Source: Rhizophagus irregularis (Eukaryota > Glomeromycota > Glomeromycetes > Glomerales > Glomeraceae). Taken from it: 64,000 nucleotides of DNA. Shown here piece after piece: positions 31,103 to 39,696 of the stretch. Position 1 is the first letter of the stretch. Every line of letters starts with the position of its first letter. The notes under the pieces are model-generated. The model searched no databases. It was not told the DNA's origin and saw only the letters and a program-made list of their open reading frames with translations. Where the stretch lies: positions 62,001 through 126,000 of the forward strand of contig NC_089429.1 in NCBI RefSeq assembly GCF_026210795.1. The letters are read 5' to 3'. A program made the translations under genes and the position numbers.

Positions 31103-32385
31103 ATGGCGTAAGTAGTTATAAGTACTGTAACTGGAATTTTCAAAATTTTTTCTTACTTCAGTTACTTTTAGTGATGCCGATGCTGGTGTGGCTCCAAATC
31201 AAACCCTGGTATTAAATTATTATCGAAATTTATGGTGGAAAAGCGGTGAATTTAGTTCGAAAGCAAAGTGGGAGGAAGTAACGTAAGCCTTTTTCCTAAC
31301 TGACATTTTTGAGCTAGTAAATTACAAAACTAATATTTAAATTTTGCATATCAAGACTTCCTTACGTACTTGTCGATAATGTCTCTTTACGCGAATATGA
31401 ACTTCGCACCGACAAATTCAACATACGTGGTGTGTGGGAATGGAAAAATAATAAAGTAATGATTTACGAACTTCCGTCCAAACCACACGAAACTTGTATC
31501 TACGCGATTAATAAGGTCATTAGTCGAGCCTGTACTGCTGTTGATTATACTAATTCCAGAATATTGAATCTAGGAGCAACTCGTAAGCATCAATTATTAA
31601 TTTACTATCTTGTCCTTATTATTATTATTTGTACGGTATAAATCTTTCTTCTTAAGGAACTCACGCCGATGATTCCGGAAAAGAGGCCGATTCTTGTTTT
31701 CGCCCGATGAAAGCACGTGTTCCAGCACCAACTGGAAGTGACGGAGAGGTATTTCTACTTCCCCATTAGTTTTGGATCCCTTAGCATCAAAGTTTTATGT
31801 TTTCGTTATTTCAGAGCGAACCCTGGCCAAACGTCGTAGTAGAAGTTGCGTACACTGAAAGTACAGATCACGTTCTCGAAAAAGTAAAGGAGTACTGGTT
31901 ACCGGATTTAAGTCGTGTTCACGACGTAATAGTAGTTAAAATCGATCCGGTTCCTGATGGAGAAATACCTTTGCGCATGCAAGTAAGTTGTATTAACTAA
32001 ATGTTTCCTTGCTTGTATGTTATCCTAAAGAATTTAACCTATGTAGGCGTGGCATTTTTGTGTAAATGACAGAAGAACGAGGAGTGCACCACCTGAGGCT
32101 CGAACTCATGTAATGTTACAATAGGAACATTTATCCTTTTATCAATCTTTTCAATTAATGTGAATGATTTATTATTAGTTTGAATTTGGCACCTACGACG
32201 GGAACAACCCGCCCAATCAGTTGAACATTGTACCGGGAATGTGCCTAATCAACATCGATTTAAATTGCCTTTATCATGAAGCATACCCGGGTACCCAGAT
32301 TCCCACTCCTCCCACTCTCCCCGATCCCATTGTACTGGATTTCTACCAGGTTCTGGATGAATTTTTATGTGCATATAGAGTATAA
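31103..32385 (+). CDS. Seven-exon gene, PD-(D/E)XK/Uma2-like family
   Basis: Exons: to 31107, 31172-31282, 31356-31582, 31657-31748, 31815-31982, 32047-32109, 32179-32385 (stop TAA). All six introns are GT-AG, and each join keeps the frame (VLVDNVSLREYELR, IYELPSKPHETCIYAINKV, ACTAVDYTNSRILNLGATR, PWPNVVVEVAYTESTDHV, VKEYWLPDLSRVHDVIVVK). From ATG 31103 the protein has 290 residues. The VVVEVAY...EKVKEYW...VIVVKID pattern resembles Uma2/PD-(D/E)XK nuclease folds; I recall this as a large Rhizophagus family of unknown function. A better family start (ATG 31023, STYTVTPAQVDQLD) is out of frame with the rest of exon 1, so either a frameshift near 31070 removed about 25 residues or translation starts at 31103. 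Confidence 0.7.
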
Positions 32386-32703
32386 TCGAAGCTGAAAGCA
32401 ACCAGGTTATGAATTGATGAATTAATTGGACTAATCATTCTTAGTCATCAAATGCAGTAGTTAATATCTTATAATGTAAAAATATATATTTTTATTGTTA
32501 GAAATCAGTTAATGTAATACAAATGCAAATATAATAAAAACATTGGTCAAGCTCGACTGAGACTCAAATTAAGAATATTGTAAATTTTTCTTTGAGTCTT
32601 CTACAGGCAATACAGATAATGCCAAAAGTGATCAGCATGACCGTACATGACTGAGGTGTCTTAACCGCACTTATTCCTTTAACTCACGTTTCCAATTCTC
32701 TAG

Positions 32704-32960
32704 ATGATTCCCAAATTGAAAGGTCGTAATGAAGGGGATTATTATGGAGATGATGGCATGTATGATGAAGGATGTTATTACAAAGATAAAGGGTATTATT
32801 ATGAAAACGGAAGATGTGAAAGAAAAGTCTTACCAATAGAGTCCGGTCATCTCTCTAGTATATATACTTGGGAAATACTCAATAACTGTCACCTGAAATG
32901 CGCAGTACGATATCGGAGAGATTCTTGCCGAAGAATAGGAGCTGTGCGACGTGCGATTTG
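32704..32960 (+). pseudogene. 3' relic of an acidic/Tyr-rich gene like that at 8819-9808
   Basis: DYYGDDGMYDEGCYYKDKGY and YYENGRCERK parallel the tail NEYGECDRGYYYLTENMKEK of the 8819-9808 protein. The 3' flank after it matches the flank at about 8810-8560. The helical domain itself is missing. Confidence 0.5.
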
Positions 32961-33291
32961 CATATATATTTCGTTTTTCGGAGTTGATTTGCGTCTATTT
33001 TTTGCGTGTCATGTCTCCGGCCACGTTAGTATCATACTAACAAAACAATTCGAATATAGGTAGTTTTTTGGAGCAATCATTATTTTGCATATGGGAATTG
33101 GAGATATCTATGCTAATCATGAAGTCATTTTTATCGATTTGCAAGGGGATTAACGGAATGATGAAATGCAGTGCGTAATTGCTGGTGAAAATTAATCCCG
33201 AAGGGAATGTTTTCTCCTGGACATTTGCCTGGTGCTATAAAAACAGGGCCTTGTATGAAAAATTACATAGCTATTTTTGGAAAATGATACC
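32961..33291 (+). promoter_or_regulatory. Conserved 5' flank of the RING pseudogene
   Basis: It matches the region upstream of the RING gene at 4480-4770 (ATACTAACAAAACAATTCGA, TTTTTATCGATTTGCA, GTGCGTAATTGCTGGTGA, GGGAATGTTTTCTCCTGG). A TATAAAAAC at about 33236 lies 50 bp before the ATG at 33292. Confidence 0.5.
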
Positions 33292-34442
33292 ATGGAGAAC
33301 CAAGAGAGCTCAGCTAATACAGAAGTTCCATTTGATGTGACAGAAATCACTACTGACGATATCAATATGGAGGATTTCTCTACTCAAAGTAGTGATATGA
33401 CCAAGAAGGCGAGTAGTATGAACAAATCTCAAATCACTGCTCTAGCACAGATAATATGATTCGTTCTACTGGCATTCATATTCCGGAGATGAAACCATGC
33501 ATTTTATGTAAACAAAAGTTCATCTCAGCCAATCAAAGAATTTACTATGGCCAGCTGTGGCTGTCTTTACCACCAAAAGTGTCTCGAAGGATATTTCCTG
33601 AATATTGCAAAAAACAAGAGCCAAGCTAATATGTCCAAATTGGGATTGTAAAGGCGGAGTGATCAAAACTCTAATAACTCAAGATCTTTTTAAGGAAATG
33701 GGCAAACCTACATCCTCAACTGTAGATGTCACTAAGCCAGTAGATTCGGAAAATCAAACTCCCATGAATGATGATGTAACACTAATGGACGAACTAGGAT
33801 TATTAGACAGAGAGAAACAAAGTTTGTCCAAGACTGCTGACGTTGTTAAAGAAACTTCTGACCTGGCCCTATTGAGGTTGTTAGCTCTACACCTGGTAAT
33901 TCCAAAAATTTGGATGACTTGATTTCAAAGGAGTCTAGCAAGAAAGTGAAACAGACTAGTGGAAAGAAAGTATTGTCTATGCTAAAAAAACTTATTGATG
34001 AATTATTAACTGATGTACCTGTTCCCACTGCTGGAGAGAGCAAATGATAATGGAGTCAGTATTTTTTTGCAACTCTCCAATAAGATTAATAATGCTGTAA
34101 CTAAAAATGAAGATGTATCTTGAGATTTTATTTACAGCTATTTTGATTTTGGGGAAACTGTATTTAAACGATACAAGGAGTTAAAAGTTAAAACTTGTTC
34201 ATGGTAAAGACGAAGTTCGAGCTTTAGTTAATAGTGAGGTTAGTGAAGAGATTCCTGAGACGAAATGTTCCAATGATGCTTTGCGAAAAAGGATGAAAAG
34301 AGGTTGGAAGATGTACAGGATTTTTAATACTATTGGTAAAGAAAAAATGGCTCAGATCACATCAATTCCCCTGTCATTTATCTTGAATCTAACTCAAGAT
34401 GACATCAATTATATGATTGCTAAAGTTTTAAAACCATCCTGA
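33292..34442 (+). pseudogene. Decayed paralogue of the double-RING gene
   Basis: ATG 33292 opens an N-terminal part missing from the intact gene (DVTEITTDDINMEDFSTQSS). After a break at 33459 the frame gives IHIPEMKPCILC, with the proper CxxC of RING 1, then after another break ASCGCLYHQKC. The linker VDSENQTPMNDDVTLMDELG matches the linker of 3123-4379. The second RING is absent. The C-terminal domain follows in pieces (ALRKRMKRGWKMYRIFNTIG, SFILNLTQDDINYMIAKVLK) to TGA 34440-34442. Several frameshifts and deletions are present. Confidence 0.75.
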
Positions 34443-34572
34443 TCAAAAGATTTATCGCACCAATTTGATTTACTAGATTGGGCTCAAATTCAATTAAATT
34501 TAAATCAAATTTTAGATTTGGTTTATAATCTAAATTCATAATCTGATTTATAAAATAGAAAATAGATTTGAT

Positions 34573-34859
34573 TTCAGTACAGTTAACTCCCTCTATAGTC
34601 ACTCCCGTTATAGTCACATTCTACTATATAGTCACACCAGTTGAATGTTCAAAACACTTTATTATTAAAATCTATCCTATATAGTCACAATCTATCTGTA
34701 GTCACTATCACACCTATCCTCAAAAATCTTATATTAAAAAGAACCGTTTATAATCACAGTTATATAAAGAATATATTAAATAACTTGGCATCTAATAATC
34801 GTACAAAGATGTATCATAACTTGTTAGAATCGTTTCACTGAGACGAATCGAATGGTGGT
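34573..34859. repeat. TATAGTCAC-rich repeat, likely end of a DNA transposon
   Basis: It starts CAGTTAACTCCCTCTATAGT and repeats TATAGTCAC five times up to about 34700, reminiscent of pogo/Tigger-type ends. A related TATATAGTCAC...TATAATCACC stretch reappears at 38390-38416 after the nested SINE and LINE insertions, so the two parts may be one interrupted element. No transposase is seen. Confidence 0.45.
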
Positions 34860-35216
34860 AGTTTTATCCTTTTTCTTTGCAAGTGTTTACGGCCAGACCA
34901 CCCATTGCCTCTTATGAGACTAATCTCGGGTCTGTGTCCTATTATCTTCAATGGGCAACCATTAAACCGAGTACTTAATTCCTCAAGTAACAGCACCACT
35001 ATAGAAGACATCCCCCATTGGGCCATTTTAGGCTGATCTGAAGCTAGGTACACGCCGCCTACTCATCCTATACCCATTGCATGATACTGGTACTCAATTT
35101 ATTTAATGACCTTTAGAGAGCACCTATTTTCATGGAGGATTTTTGACAGGTAACATCAATCATCTAGTACCCTTCCATACCACTATTTTAGGTACTAAGT
35201 CTCACTCAAAGGCCAC

Positions 35217-35416
35217 CACAGGTCGAAATGCTAAAAATCGGCAAAAAAAATGGCGTGAAAAGCAGTGGTTATTCTTGGCTATTCTTGGCTATTCTTGGCT
35301 GTTTTTGGCTATTTACGAATTAACCTATACTATTTGTAAATAGTTTATACAAATTTGCGAATAGTTTATGCGATTTGCGCCATTTTTTTTGCCTATTTTT
35401 GATCATTTGACGTGTG
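35217..35416. mobile_element. 200-bp MITE inside the SINE
   Basis: Imperfect inverted ends (CACAGGTCGAAATGCTAAAA and TTTTGATCATTTGACGTGTG) continue into GGCAAAAAAAATGGCG / CGCCATTTTTTTTGCC. Comparison with the other SINE copy shows that exactly this DNA is extra, with CAC as a 3-bp duplication. A TTCTTGGCTA motif repeats inside. One end of the same family is found at 57676. Confidence 0.75.
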
Positions 35417-35597
35417 CACTACAGCCCGCGATTACCTAGCACCGATAGTACAGTTGTTTACCCCAAGTGGTATACTTTGTAGTGACCACTCAGACAGGAA
35501 GTAGCAGGCATCTGTCCAGGATCACCCCTTATGGTGGGTATCAACCACTAGGGATCACCAACTAGGACCCAAGGAGTAGGGAATCGAACCCCATAGC

Positions 35598-35952
35598 CAG
35601 GGTTGGGAAATGTAGTACTGTACTGTACCAGTACAGTTAGTACAGTACATACAGTACAGTACTGTACTGAGTTTTTTTAGTACAAGTACATTTTTTTATA
35701 TAAATTACAGAGGTATTTTTAATCATATATACCCTGTTTTAAGTGGTCCAGTGATTAGATTTCAATAAAATTAAGCTTATTAGATTCATCTCAATGAGAG
35801 GAATTTAATAGTATTTATTTTATCATAAATGAATCAAAATAACTTTATTAAATATATGGTATTTAAAATTTTAAGTACAATGTACTAACTGTACTGTACT
35901 GTACTGTACTGTACTGAAATTTTACCTTGTACACCATATTTTCCCAACCCTG
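35598..35952. mobile_element. 355-bp hAT-type MITE
   Basis: The ends CAGGGTTGGG and CCCAACCCTG are perfect inverted repeats. CCCATAGC at 35590-35597 and 35953-35960 is an 8-bp target duplication. Both features are classic for hAT elements. The interior near both ends is built from GTACTGTACT repeats. It interrupts the second tRNA-like head of the SINE copy. Confidence 0.9.
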
Positions 35953-36440
35953 CCCATAGCCATACTACCTGTTCTGTGCACAAACACCTTGATTGGTCTA
36001 AGACCTAACAGAAAGTCTAACTACCACTAAGACATTGCACCCTCAGCTTTACCATCTAGGACGACCATCTAGCCATTACTGACCCCAAGCGGTATTGTAG
36101 AGTGACCACTTGGACAGGAAGTCCCCCTCAAGGTATAGTAGTGACCTCAAGAACAAGACTGCGCACATGCCAATGGCCTCATAGGGAACATTAGAAGGAC
36201 ACCATGACCCTTAGTTGAAATGTGCGGCCTAACCATACACACTAATTCACCATGATGCAGTCCAACTACACTAATCCCTGTACCTTCACGCTATTGGTTG
36301 TAGCGTCTGCAGTAAAATTCTTTTTATTTCCATGGTCATGGGAATCGAACCTGCGACCTCACCATACTCAGGCTTAATGAGGGTCTCAGTGACTAACCAC
36401 CAAGATAGGGTGACCAACCCTACAGTTTTATCCTTTTCCG

Positions 36441-37778
36441 TACAAACAGTCTTGTGACTTTATCTTTTATTTATATTTTAGTTTCGAAAGAATAGTCGAA
36501 CAATATTACAAAAATAAGAAAATAAACTAATAAAAAATAAAAAGAGTAGCTTCACGACTCATACAAGTAAAGAAATCTAAACTAAAATAAATTAAAGCAA
36601 AGAAAAACTAAACTATTACAGAATCGCATACCCCAACTTTACCCGAAGGCCAGTGTGAGTCAACTATCCAACATCCAAAAATCCAGTCCGTTACCAGAAA
36701 GAAACCCTAAGAGGTTGAACTGTTAAGCGGCGCAGAAAATCCAGGTGCGAGATCCACGATCCACCCCGAATTATAGAAGAGGATATCCAAGAAATCCAGG
36801 AATCCTGAGAAACTGTCGCCAAAGAAGAGTTGTGTTTTTGTGGAGAAGTAACGATAGAAGGAGAAGTTGTAGATGGGCCACGTAATTTGGAAGCAGCCGA
36901 GATACCCTGCGACTCTTCCCAAGCATGGAAAAGAACATTCCGGCATAGCCAAATTTCACCATATAATTCGACTTGGAAATCATTAAGGAGAGGAGAAATA
37001 GTCTTGTATATGACAGAGAGAGGAAAGTGTTGGTTTAAGAATGCTGTTAAATGTGCAGGTAACAATCCTCGAGTAAGCCAAAGACAGGACGGAGAAGGAG
37101 CTTCATAGTTCCAACAATCCAAAGCAGAGAATTCGTGTTGGAAAGAAATGTCCAAAGATTTCAAGGACAAGAAAGAAGATAAACAAGAATCTCTGAATTT
37201 AATAACTTCAGAATGATGTATTAAACATGGATTCAGATCAGGTAAAATATAAGGACAAGTCCAGAGATGGTTCAAGTCTTCAGGAGCTGAGTTGCATTGT
37301 GAACAAAGCCAATCGGGAGAATACAAATAGGGTTTGCGTTGTTGTAGAGTAGTTAAGGTAGGCAACATATCCAAAAGGAGTTTAATACGGAAGATCCAGA
37401 ATTCAGGATGACCATTCTTATGTGAAGCAAAACCTTTAATTTGTGAAAGGCAAAAATGTATACCAGCCCAATCAAAAAGTGAAGGAGAACCAAGAGCAGT
37501 AAAACGTGCCAATGAACAGAAAGATAAAAGAGCACGAGCATCAGCTATGGAGCGAAGAAAGTGACGAACATTCATGTCAACAGGCAAAGAATTAAATGAC
37601 AATAAGCATGGAGCATAGCAAAATTCCAAAAGTAAAACAGCAGGCTGTGAAGATGAATGAGCATCTTTGGCCAGAGAATCCGCTTGAACATTGTATATGT
37701 CATCACCATGAGCAGGGACTTTAATCAAATCGACTTTAAGATTTCGATCCATGATAAGTTGTTGAACAAAAAGCCAAA
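36441..37778 (-). mobile_element. LINE B: 5'-truncated copy with 19-bp target duplication
   Basis: It carries only the 3' 1.3 kb of a LINE related to C-F. ACAGTTTTATCCTTTTCCG at 36422-36440 and 37779-37797 flanks it. The 3' end reads AAGACTGTTTGTA with no poly(A). It inserted at the target already duplicated by the SINE next to it. Confidence 0.9.
36691..37778 (-). pseudogene. LINE B ORF2 C-terminal part (RNase H end, zinc finger, tail)
   Basis: The frame is open over the whole truncated copy. It begins within RNase H (LKVDLIKVPAHGDDIYNVQA, DSLAKDAH with the last catalytic Asp). It continues with a zinc motif CSQCNSAPEDLNHLWTC and the conserved tail IIRGGSWISHLDFLRRLTVQ. The open frame suggests recent insertion. 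The present reading frame starts outside the element, in flanking DNA, so no complete protein is made. Confidence 0.85.
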
Positions 37779-37929
37779 ACAGTTTTATCCTTTTCCGATC
37801 ACTGGCTGACAAGTTATTCAACAAAATGTTAAACATCGGCATTATAATATTTCTTGATTTACGTTTACTGCACCATTTAACATTTTGCTAGATTTCTCGG
37901 TACCTAGTGATTGTAAAAAGACGATTTAT

Positions 37930-38300
37930 AGCTCGTTGGAATCGCCTCATCGAGACGAATCGAATGGTGGTAAGCTCATCTCTCTGTGATCAATATTGAT
38001 GGAGTTATTACTTAAAAACAATTTAATATTTTTTAATTTCGGAAATTGATCTAGTGATTGGATTTTGATGTATTTTATACCATTAGATTCGTCTCATCAA
38101 GACGAATCGAATGGTAGTAAGATCGTCTTTCTAGGATCAATATTGACAGAGTTATTACACAAAAACCATTAATATTTTTTTAATTTCAGAAATTAATATA
38201 GTGATTGGATTTCGACGTATTTTATACCATTAGAACCGTCTCATCAAGACGAATCGAATGGCGGTAAGATCATCTCTCCACGATTAATATTGGCAAAGTT
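37930..38300. repeat. Tandem repeat of about 143 bp containing GACGAATCGAATGG
   Basis: GACGAATCGAATGG, preceded by TCGTCTCATCAA-like sequence that makes a small hairpin, recurs at about 37957, 38100 and 38250. An older unit lies at 34842-34860 on the other side of the SINE and LINE B insertions. Each unit continues with a GATCAATATTGACAGAGTTA-like and an ATTTCAGAAATTAATATAGT-like block. Confidence 0.75.
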
Positions 38301-38407
38301 ACAATACAATAAAGTTTTAAGTATAATTCTGGCTAAAATTATGTTAATTTTTGGCCGGAATTATGATATACAAATATAAGAAATTTTTTATATAGTCACA
38401 TCTCTTT

Positions 38408-38422
38408 ATAATCACCAAATAT
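38408..38422 (+). repeat. First of six copies of the shared 15-bp target ATAATCACCAAATAT
   Basis: Identical copies lie at 38408-38422, 39427-39441, 39543-39557, 47549-47563, 55564-55578 and 61641-61655. They separate, in order, a SINE, a truncated SINE and LINEs C, D, E and F. Each element is therefore bounded by the same direct repeat. Confidence 0.95.
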
Positions 38423-38429
38423 ATGGGTT

Positions 38430-38515
38430 GGTCACCCTATCTCAGTGGTTAGTCACTGAGACCCTCATTAAGCCTGAGTATGGTGAGGTCGCAGGTTCGA
38501 TTCCCATGACCACGG
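38430..38515 (+). promoter_or_regulatory. tRNA-like head 1 of the SINE (pol III A and B boxes)
   Basis: The A-box-like TATCTCAGTGGTTAG is at 38438-38452 and a perfect B box GGTTCGATTCC at 38494-38504. GGTCA (38430) can pair with TGACC (38507), TCTC with GAGA as a D stem, and CTCA with TGAG around an AAG-containing loop. The T stem is poor, so it is a tRNA-derived promoter and not a functional tRNA. Confidence 0.75.
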
Positions 38516-38810
38516 AAATAAAAAAGAATTTTACTGCGGATGCTACAACCAATAGCGTGAAGGTACAGGGATTAGTGTAGTTGGACTGCATCATGGTGAA
38601 TTAGTGTGTACAGTTAGGCTGCACATTTCAACTAAGGGTCATGGTGTCCTTCTAACGTTCCCTATGAGGCCATTGGTATGTGCGCAGTCCTGTCTTTGGC
38701 GTCACTACTATACCTTGGGGGGACTTCCTGTCCAGGTGGTCACTCTACGATACCACTTGGGGTCAGTAATGGCTAGATGGTCGTCCTAGATGGTAAAGCT
38801 GAGGGTGCAA

Positions 38811-38905
38811 TGTCTTAGTGGTAGTTTGACCTTCTGTTAGGTTTTAGACCAACCAAGGTGTTCGTGCACAGACAGATAGCTTGGTGATTGGGTTCGATTC
38901 CCTTC
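38811..38905 (+). promoter_or_regulatory. tRNA-like head 2 of the SINE (pol III A and B boxes)
   Basis: The A-box-like TGTCTTAGTGGTAG is at 38811-38824 and a B box GGTTCGATTCC at 38891-38901 inside GGGTTCGATTCCC. The spacing is longer than in head 1. No cloverleaf is evident. Confidence 0.6.
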
Positions 38906-39441
38906 TCTGATGGGCCCTGGTTGGTGATTCCTGGTGGTTGATACCCACCATAAGGGATGATCCTGGGTAACACCTACAAGCTTACTGTTCAGGTGGTCAC
39001 TACAAAGTATACCACTTGGGGATTACAACTGTACTATCGGTGGTGGGTAATCGCAGGCTGTAGTGGCCTTTGAGTGAGACTTGTTACCTAATATGGTGGT
39101 ATGGAAGGGGTCTAGATGTTTGAAGGTTATCTGACGAAAGTCCTCCGTGACAGTAGTAGTGGTGAGGGGTTTATAATAGTAGCCATTACAGTATCATGCA
39201 ACGGATTAAAGGACGAGTAGGGTGGTGTTCTTCCGATTCAAAGGCCTTCGGGTCCCTGGGGTATGCCTGAATGTTGGACGGGCTGGATAAGTTGTCTTGG
39301 TTAAAAAGGTGGCCTTGATGACATCTGGTGGTTCAATGATGGCGAGGATACGAACGACCTACCTCCATAACCTTCAATAGAGGGTGCGGAAAGTAGTGGC
39401 CACTAAACGTACAATACACTTGTAAAATAATCACCAAATAT

Positions 39442-39542
39442 TCATGGCTTAGTGAGGATGATGCAATGAACGACCTACCTCCATAACCTTCAATAGAGGG
39501 TGCGGAAAGTAGTGGCCACTAAACGTACAATACACTTGTAAA
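39442..39542 (+). mobile_element. 5'-truncated SINE copy, 101 bp
   Basis: It repeats the last part of the SINE before it almost exactly (GAACGACCTACCTCCATAAC ... ACACTTGTAAA) after a diverged start. Both sides carry ATAATCACCAAATAT. Confidence 0.8.
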
Positions 39543-39696
39543 ATAATCACCAAATATGAGGATCATCGCAACTCTTTCCTGAATTTTTGAAAATACTAAT
39601 AAAATTTTATTTTGAAATTTTCGTTCGAAAATTTCTAAGTGCTCGTTCAAATACTAATATTCCACAGTTGCTTTCCTCTTTACTGAGCTTTAAACT

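Larger units (their letters stand above)
34874..36423 (-). mobile_element. Dimeric SINE, minus-strand copy with two MITEs inside
   Basis: Read on the minus strand it matches the plus-strand SINE at 38423-39426: GGGTTGGTCACCCTATCTT head, B-box GGTTCGATTCC near 36350, second B-box near 35585, ACACTTGCAAA end. It is flanked by AGTTTTATCCTTTT at 34860-34873 and 36424-36437. MITEs at 35217-35416 and 35598-35952 interrupt it. Confidence 0.8.
38423..39426 (+). mobile_element. Dimeric SINE, plus-strand copy, bounded by ATAATCACCAAATAT
   Basis: 1004 bp. Two halves each begin with a tRNA-like promoter (38430-38515 and about 38811-38905). Each contains a CAGGTGGTCACT...TACCACTTGGGG block (38733-38762 and 38990-39021). 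The 3' end is ACACTTGTAAA. There is no open frame of note. The target repeat on both sides indicates target-primed insertion by LINE machinery; which LINE is not shown by the ends. Confidence 0.85.

Noticed and set aside
38430-38515. A functional tRNA-Leu(AAG) gene
   Set aside because: A and B boxes and several stems exist, but the T stem does not pair, and the same sequence recurs in the SINE copy at 34874-36423.
38423-39557. SINE 3' tail identical to the LINE C-F 3' tail, proving partnership
   Set aside because: The ends differ (ACACTTGTAAA against AAGACTGTTTG); partnership is suggested only by the shared target.
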